Of a stretch of DNA of 23,975 bases, positions 21,370 through 23,975 are shown piece after piece; position 1 is the first letter of the stretch, and the number at the start of each line of letters is the position of its first letter. The DNA is from Clavulina sp. PMI_390. Taxonomy: Eukaryota; Basidiomycota; Agaricomycetes; Cantharellales; Hydnaceae. Below the pieces are notes generated by a model that ran no database searches, had not been told where the DNA came from, and saw only the letters and a list, made by a program, of their open reading frames with translations. The position numbers were made by a program, and so were the translations under genes. Where the stretch lies: the NCBI GenBank assembly GCA_015039315.1, contig WIDE01000221.1, positions 1-23,975 of the forward strand, given 5' to 3'.

Positions 21370-22175
21370 AATTGGAGAGGTGGTAGAGGTCGACGATTAT
21401 GTGTCGGCGGAGCGGGTTGGTGCCTTTGCGCCAGGTACGTTGTTACCCGTCCTGGGATCCTCTTGCCTTCATTCTAATACTGGTTTCCTGAGTCTCAAAA
21501 ACGTTGATTCATTTTCCTGCTTAGGCTGGCATGTCGGCTGAGCTCATCGTCAATTCCAAACGCGTCACCTGTTGCATCCCTCCTTCCTCGCCCTCGTTTT
21601 CTTCTACTCTCACTACCCACCCTTTATCATTTGGATTGCCTTCTCTCTCCCAAATAGCTTCCCTCCTTTCCGTTCTTCCCTCCCGACCGCTTCTACATAT
21701 CGTGTCTGGCGCAAGTTTCTGGCCCTTCACTCAAAGGCCGTCACGAGCGAAGTGAAAGGCCCTGCAGGCAGGAAGATTATCATGAATGAATATGTGGGTA
21801 TAGACCTCACGTTTCTCCGTGAAATAGCAACGGCAGGCGTTTATGTTTGGTTTGGGCGGTTGGTGTGAGTGGGGAAAGCGTCTGGTGCATCTCAAGAGGG
21901 GAGGTTGTACTGAACCTCATGATCATTCCCATCCCACGCTTTTGTAACATGCTCGAGGGCGTGCACCTCGCCATCCTCTCCGCCTCCAATTGTGTCGTTT
22001 TACCCGTCCTTATGCATTTCGACTATCCCTTCGAGGTGTTTGCTGGGCGCGGTATATACGACGCGGCGCAGTGATTCCTAAAGACAGCGTGGTGGAAGAT
22101 CCGCGATGCTTGCGCCGATGGGGGATGTTGGGAAGGTGCGATGGACGCTGATTGCGTGCTTGCTGCACAGGTGTG
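21370..22175 (+). pseudogene. Decayed partial copy of the dehydrogenase gene (exon 2 end, intron 2, exon 3)
   Basis: Follows the intact gene piece by piece: VVEVDDYV corresponds to AVEVGFEV. An intron at the same place is kept (donor GTACGT at 21435, acceptor TTAG ending 21524). AELIVNSKRVTCCIPPSS matches AEFIVVDRRRVCRAPPPSS; GRKIIMNEYVGIDLTFLREI matches GKTALVLNGHAGVGAMLVQT; HFDYPFEVFAGRGIYDAAQ matches QFDYVLDTVGGRRIWDAAQ; DGGCWEGAMDA matches DGGCWDGALDA. The reading frame changes between these blocks and stops occur (for example after IYDAAQ), and the GHAGVG nucleotide-binding glycines are lost. Everything 5' of the end of exon 2 is absent, as is the last part of exon 3. It is a dead relic, right copy of the duplicated block. 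Confidence 0.85.
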
Positions 22176-22278
22176 GTGATCCAGACTGCGAGGGGCAGGA
22201 TTTTTGGTAAATCGTGTGGGCGAGCCTAACAACAGGAGATCTGATGCTCAAATGTACTTCCTATTCTAAATCGTCACT

Positions 22279-22724
22279 CTAGTTCTTCCAACTGGAAACG
22301 CTTTCTGTTTTCAGGCCATTTCGACCTTACAGCGCCAGGGTTTCGTCACGCTCAATGTCGTGAGTTAATTGTTGTAGCCACGAGCTCTTCATTGGAGGTT
22401 GAGAATCTCCAAGTTGGCAGATATGGTCTCTGAGCCGGATAATCCACATGTCATGAAGCCCACTAGGAATATATGGCAATCCTCACGGTGTGCGCATTTA
22501 TGGTCACTCCCTCTCATTCTCTCGAGGTATGAAACCAAATTACTTTCGAAACGCAGTATCCTTCGTGCTGAGAAAGCTTTCTTGCGTGACTTTAACCAAT
22601 CCAGGATCAAGCATGAGCGAACTCGTTCAATGACGGGTATTCCTGAGGCGGAAATTTTCGGTATCTTGCGCCAGAACTATTAGTCAATTGTGCTTTGGCA
22701 GGATACTAGTTTTGCACAACCCCT
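22279..22724 (+). pseudogene. Decayed partial copy of the kinase gene (second kinase domain)
   Basis: Matches exons 11-13 of the kinase gene. VLPTGNAFCF corresponds to FVPNGSALGF and GFVTLNV to RVSVMLKI. A GTGAGT donor and CAAG|TTGGCAGATATG acceptor stand at the same place as intron 11, and GTGTGCGCATTTA matches the start of intron 12. QSRIKHERTRSMTGI corresponds to QSRIKHEQTRSMTDI, and the block ends in the shared GCACAACCCCT. The HGDLHG loop has become a mutated stretch in another frame, DFG is DFN, and a TAG interrupts the frame after ILRQNY. Only the last 90 or so codons of homology remain, so no kinase can be made. It abuts the 3' end of IMP2, and about 680 bases present in the left copy are missing here. 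Confidence 0.85.
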
Positions 22725-22751
22725 AGGCCACCCAAGATATCGTACCCGTGC

Positions 22752-23818
22752 TCACTCTCGTTTTGTCTCCAACATCGAAGCCTCAACAGCTTGACGTAGC
22801 TCCTCCAATCCATATTCTCTTCTGCGTTTTACTCTGGACTGGATCCACTTCCACCTTGGAGCTGGAGGGACAGGCCCCCACCTCGAAAACGGGAGGACGA
22901 TCCATGGGGCTTTAGAGTGAACTAGGCCGAGGGATACCTGCGGACATAAACGAGTGAGCGATGAGACATCTAATACTTGCGCTCGATGGAGGAAGGATGG
23001 AGCGCCTCGTGATGAAGGCGGGAGAAAGACGTGAGCAAAAACGTACTGGCCCGAATGAGTTTGAGTCCAAGGTATGGAACGGCTCGTCGCCTTCGACCCA
23101 GACGTGGCCCTCAGGGATCGTCACCACAGGGTCTGGATATGGAGGTAATGTGCTGACCTAAAGCAGAACAGATAGGGAAAGAAACTCGATTCGGCAGCTG
23201 CTTCAGAGACAGTGCCCTGGCATCGTGGGATGGATAAAGAGTGTACGATCTTACTTTGTCTCCCTCGAGAGCAATAATACGTTTGATTATCAAGCGGTCC
23301 GTTGTTGGCGACCTGTTATAAACACCATGGCATTAGTACAGCAATATGTCCATGGTGGGCTTGTCAGTCATTCACGTAAACTACGGTCTTGATGGTATGC
23401 GAAGGTAAACTGACCTCAGAACCACTACCTCTCCACGTTTCCATTTATTACCAGGTAGAGTGTGCCATTTATCTATGACTATCACGTCGTTCATTCGATG
23501 TGCGTCGGGGTTCAGGGTGGGCTACCCTAGCAGCGAAAGGCGTTAGAAAATGTGATATGAGGGCGAAGCGACATGGGGGTGGTGTTCCGAGAGGTTCAAA
23601 CAGGCGAGGGGTGAGGTTGGAGAGGTACAACGGGCAGAATGGGTGATGGTGCTACTCACCGACATGCTTCGCCCACTGACGTTCATGAATGTGATAACAT
23701 CGTTCTGTATAAGAGCCACCAGGGGAAACCACACAAGAACCTTTGGTCTGAGCAGGAATGTGTATGATTGACGAGCCCACTCTTTTGCTGTTCGAAGATG
23801 AGCAGAGAACCTCAGCAT
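22752..23818 (-). CDS. imp2: Mitochondrial inner membrane protease subunit 2 (S26 signal peptidase)
   Basis: Exons 23818-23660, 23521-23415, 23312-23255, 23157-23047 and 22937-22752 give 206 residues without a break; introns of 138, 102, 97 and 109 nt are GT-AG. IMP2 with IMP1 cleaves sorting signals of proteins delivered to the intermembrane space. It is anchored by an N-terminal helix (about 26-46) facing that space. The S26 box SGRSMSPTLNPD spans exons 1-2 (catalytic Ser51), and the lysine box [11 protein letters not shown] gives catalytic Lys99. Further downstream are [20 protein letters not shown] (box D/E) and VSLGLV. The choice of IMP2 over IMP1 rests on [15 protein letters not shown], the 206-residue length and the C-terminal extension. 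A basic, amphipathic start ([13 protein letters not shown]) fits mitochondrial import. The gene is the intact right-hand copy; a 5'-truncated copy of its end lies at 20433-20669. Its stop is only 28 bases from the kinase remnant, so its 3' leader probably runs antisense through that relic. Confidence 0.93.
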
Positions 23819-23975
23819 TGAGTGAGCAGCTCGACCATGCGAACAACCAACCGCGGGAGTGTATCACGTGCTCCGCGTTGGATGCTCATCTCGCTTTCGC
23901 AGCCCACCCAACTCGGCTATTTTACGACGAATGACTTCATATCTCATTACTATTGCACGAATAGATTCGGATGAC
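23819..23975. promoter_or_regulatory. Upstream region of imp2, cut by the window edge
   Basis: The 157 bases before the imp2 start codon (minus strand) should carry its core promoter and leader. No TATA box is evident, and the next gene to the right is not in the window. Confidence 0.35.

Noticed and set aside
22961..23161. 66-codon plus frame over imp2
   Set aside because: It is the reverse side of imp2 intron 4 and exon 4; the minus strand carries the conserved protease boxes.

Overview
The window looks like nuclear DNA of a filamentous basidiomycete, most likely an Agaricomycete. Genes are split by many short GT-AG introns (mostly 55-110 nt, often with CTAAC/CTGAC-like branch sites). The gene content also fits: a secreted GMC oxidoreductase with ten or more exons, and a TKL-like kinase of the expanded mushroom type. 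All exon models were spliced by hand from frame continuity and splice signals, so single junctions may be off.

Layout. 1-1969 (-): 5' ten exons of a GMC/AA3-type FAD oxidoreductase; its C-terminal catalytic end lies outside the window. 1970-7396: about 5.4 kb with no confident gene, a perfect 9-bp hairpin, and a doubtful decayed relative of the next gene family near 4.9-5.7 kb. 7397-8557 (-) and 9243-10625 (+): a head-to-head pair of paralogous membrane-anchored proteins of unknown function, with a 7-bp inverted repeat in the shared promoter. 11551-15775 (+): a 1324-residue protein with about 840 low-complexity residues ahead of a medium-chain (quinone oxidoreductase-like) dehydrogenase domain. 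16452-20043 (+): a 13-exon gene with two kinase domains, the first a pseudokinase. 22752-23818 (-): IMP2, mitochondrial inner membrane protease subunit 2.

Main discoveries. (1) The kinase gene encodes a tandem pseudokinase-kinase, an arrangement like animal JAKs and plant tandem kinase proteins. Four intron positions coincide between its two halves, which points to an intragenic duplication. (2) The interval 20.4-23.1 kb is the relic of an old tandem segmental duplication. The order is dehydrogenase - kinase - IMP2 3' fragment (20433-20669), then dehydrogenase remnant (about 21370-22175) - kinase remnant (22279-22724) - intact IMP2. Left-copy IMP2 is 5'-truncated and the right-copy dehydrogenase is 5'-truncated, as expected if the duplicated unit ran from inside the dehydrogenase gene to inside IMP2. 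The second copies of dehydrogenase and kinase have decayed.

The genes do not form an evident pathway or biosynthetic cluster; the links between them are common descent (paralogous pair, duplicated block).
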